From: Candidatus Promineofilum glycogenicum
Lineage (GTDB): Bacteria; Chloroflexota; Anaerolineae; Promineifilales; Promineifilaceae
Assembly: GCA_016707605.1 (NCBI GenBank)
Contig: JADJHJ010000014.1
Span: 1-64,000, forward strand
Reading direction: 5' to 3'
DNA: 64,000 nucleotides
Shown: piece after piece, positions 62,227 to 64,000 of the stretch
How the letters are laid out: the number at the start of each line of letters is the position of its first letter
Position numbering within the stretch: the first letter of the stretch is position 1
Notes under the pieces: model-generated
The model's input: only the letters and a program-made list of their open reading frames with translations
Databases searched by the model: none
Told to the model about the DNA's origin: nothing
Position numbers and translations under genes: made by a program

Positions 62227-64000
62227 ACCCGCCGCCCGCGTCCGCCCCTGGCCGGCAACGCTCCTGTCGCTACTCGTTCCCGGCGGCGGCCAATTCATCC
62301 TGGGCCACCGGTCGCGTGGCATCGGCCTGTTCCTAACCTTCTGCCTGTTGCTGGCCCTCGTCCTGTGGACGGGAACCTACGCCCTGCTGGCCCCGCTGCT
62401 GCTATTCCTGGGCTGGATCGCCCGCGACGCCTACCAACTGGCGCAAGGCAAACAGCCCCGCTGGGGCGCGGCGCTGCTGCTGGTTGGCCTCGTCCTCTAT
62501 GGCGCGGCGACGGTCGTTACCGAAGTGCGCCCGACGCGCCTCATCACCGGCCTGCCCAGTCTTCAGCCCTACATCCGCTCCCTCTTTAGCCCCGAACTGT
62601 TCGAGCATCCGACGACCGAAACCATCGGCCTGACGCCGGTCATGGTGCCGTGCGTCGATCCGCTGCCGGAGCCGAACCGGGCGGCGACGACCGCGCCAGC
62701 GCTGATGCTCAGCACGCCCTGCGCCGCGGTGGGCGACCTGCTGGCGAGTCAGCGGCCAGGGGTTCCAGCCCAACGCCGCCGGGCAGGTGCACTGGGTCGA
62801 TCCGCTGGGCAGCCCCGCCGGGCGATGCTGGATGGCGAGCTGGTGACGTTCGTGGCCGACGCCGACGGCCGCTTCCAGGCCACTCTGACCGTGCCCCAGG
62901 CCGTGCCCCTGACCGCCCAGCCCGACCCCGGCGAAACGCTGACCCACGCCGTCCGCGCCGTGCAGGACATCCCCAGCGGCAGCCTGCAACCGACCCAAAC
63001 GCTGTCGCTGGTCATCGAGAAGATCGGCGAGACGCTGGCCCTGGCCTTCCTGTCCACCGTGCTGGGCGTCATCTTCGCCGTGCCGGTCAGCTTCCTGGCG
63101 GCGCGCAACCTGATGGGCGCCAACCGGGTGACGCTGGCCATCTACAACGTCGTCCGCGCCATCCTCAACATCATCCGCTCCATCGAGACGCTGCTGTGGG
63201 CCATCATCTTCGCCGTCTGGGTCGGCCTGGGGCCGTTCGCCGGCACGCTGGCGCTGTGGTTCCACACCGTGGCCGCGCTGGCCAAGCTCTACTCCGAGGC
63301 CATCGAGAGCATCGACCCCGGCCCCATCGAAGCCGTGCGGGCCACCGGCGCGCGCTGGCCGCAGATGGTCGTCTACGCCGTGCTGCCGCAAATCCTGCCC
63401 ACGTTCACGTCGTTCACCCTCTACCGCTTCGACATCAACGTGCGCCTCTCGACGGTCATCGGCCTGGTCAGCGACGCCGGGCTGGGCTTCCTGGTTGTCC
63501 AGTGGGTGCGGCTCAACCGCTTCTCGGCCATGGCCACGGCCATCATCGCCATCATCATCGTCGTCGCCTCGCTGGACTACCTCTCCGGCTGGCTGCGCGA
63601 ACGCATCATCCAGGGCAAGCCGATCTTGAGCACGCGCAACCCGGCGTTGCGCAGCCTGACGCGGCTGGCCATTGTCGTTGGCTTTGTGGCCGCTTTCGTC
63701 TGGTCGTGGCGCATCGCCCAGATCGAGCCGGTGGAACTGATTCGCGGCGCGCCGCAGGGGCTGGCCCTGGCCCGCGAATTCGCCGTGCCCGACCTGATCA
63801 CCCGCGACGCCGAAACCTTCGCCATCAGCGCCCCGCTGCCCGTGCCCTGCGGCGCGGCCGAAGCCGCCCCCCCGGCCGACGACAACATCACTCTCTCGCT
63901 GGCGTGCGGCGACCCCGGCGACCCGCTGGTCATCACCGGCAGCGGCCTGCCGCCCAACCGCGACGTATCCGTGCGCTGGGTCCTGCCCGATGGGGCGTTC
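62216..64000 (+). CDS. phnE: Phosphonate-type ABC transporter permease, apparently duplicated, 3' end outside window
   Basis: Open from the ATG at 62216 to the window edge, over 590 residues. N-terminal TM helices (SLLVPGGGQFILGHRSRGIGLFL; LLALVLWTGTYALLAPLLLFL) are followed by an exported stretch, then the BPD permease unit (LALAFLSTVLGVIFAVPVSFL, NLMGANRVTLAIYNVVRAIL, EAVRATGARWPQMVVYAVLP). Then TM LAIVVGFVAAFVWSW and a second exported domain beginning CGDPGDPLVITGSG. Between about 62757 and 62825 the frame is shifted and restored: GFQPNAAGQVHWVDPLGSP is read in another frame. Two compensating indels, or one divergent loop. Confidence 0.88.
   Translation, partial: MPPKPAARVRPWPATLLSLLVPGGGQFILGHRSRGIGLFLTFCLLLALVLWTGTYALLAPLLLFLGWIARDAYQLAQGKQPRWGAALLLVGLVLYGAATVVTEVRPTRLITGLPSLQPYIRSLFSPELFEHPTTETIGLTPVMVPCVDPLPEPNRAATTAPALMLSTPCAAVGDLLASQRPGVPAQRRRAGALGRSAGQPRRAMLDGELVTFVADADGRFQATLTVPQAVPLTAQPDPGETLTHAVRAVQDIPSGSLQPTQTLSLVIEKIGETLALAFLSTVLGVIFAVPVSFLAARNLMGANRVTLAIYNVVRAILNIIRSIETLLWAIIFAVWVGLGPFAGTLALWFHTVAALAKLYSEAIESIDPGPIEAVRATGARWPQMVVYAVLPQILPTFTSFTLYRFDINVRLSTVIGLVSDAGLGFLVVQWVRLNRFSAMATAIIAIIIVVASLDYLSGWLRERIIQGKPILSTRNPALRSLTRLAIVVGFVAAFVWSWRIAQIEPVELIRGAPQGLALAREFAVPDLITRDAETFAISAPLPVPCGAAEAAPPADDNITLSLACGDPGDPLVITGSGLPPNRDVSVRWVLPDGAF

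Overview
The window is about 64 kb of high-GC bacterial DNA that looks chromosomal. I think it comes from a filamentous or sludge-type Chloroflexota (Anaerolineae or Promineifilum-like) genome. The reasons are the many lipoproteins with Thr/Pro/Glu linkers, polyphosphate kinase, a class III cyclase/ATPase/TPR regulator, LysM proteins, a geranylgeranyl-reductase-family enzyme, and the many short palindromes between genes. No 16S rRNA or other decisive phylogenetic marker is present, so this placement is an inference.

Layout. 1-3.5 kb: a GNAT tail, a cold-shock gene, a receiver-domain regulator, a geranylgeranyl-reductase-like flavoprotein, a low-Mr tyrosine phosphatase and the RNase P RNA. Bases 171-441 hold no gene I can support. 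3.5-12.7 kb: an anchored protein of unknown function, polA, a DUF559 nuclease embedded in repeats, a CapA-like lipoprotein, ppk1 and an SH3-like lipoprotein. 13-17.8 kb: a secreted His/Gly-rich protein, a two-component system, a YceI-like lipoprotein and an SDR. 17.9-23.4 kb: a glycosyltransferase, a GC-rich repeat array split by an IS630-type element, a REP-associated tyrosine transposase and a ThDP enzyme. 23.6-35 kb: nrfHA, an acyltransferase, a MazEF-like pair, an SDR/APH-kinase/acyl-CoA-dehydrogenase group, STAS, NUDIX, LysM, a haem/beta-propeller lipoprotein and a RelBE-like pair. 35-44.4 kb: lon, cysE-cysK, a DNA alkylation repair protein, a secreted nuclease, tRNA-Lys and two HNH proteins. 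44.5-58 kb: a GH3 beta-glucosidase, an HhH membrane protein, a Leu attenuator with leuS, LysM, efp, a large cyclase/ATPase regulator and two zinc-ribbon proteins. 58-64 kb: a YdeI-like protein, RidA, a response regulator, a broken histidine phosphatase and phnD-phnC-phnE, which runs off the end.

Three themes cut across the window. First, GTAG-footed palindromes, often as inverted pairs, lie between genes and also in frame inside leuS and a gene at 3.55 kb. One family sits directly beside a RAYT-type transposase, so a REP/RAYT system is likely. Second, leuS is preceded by a leucine-rich leader peptide, mutually exclusive hairpins and a terminator, which together look like a leucine attenuator. 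Third, at least ten genes, including the normally essential polA and leuS, carry isolated one-base frameshifts with well-conserved sequence on both sides. This points to residual consensus errors, although some may be real pseudogenes.
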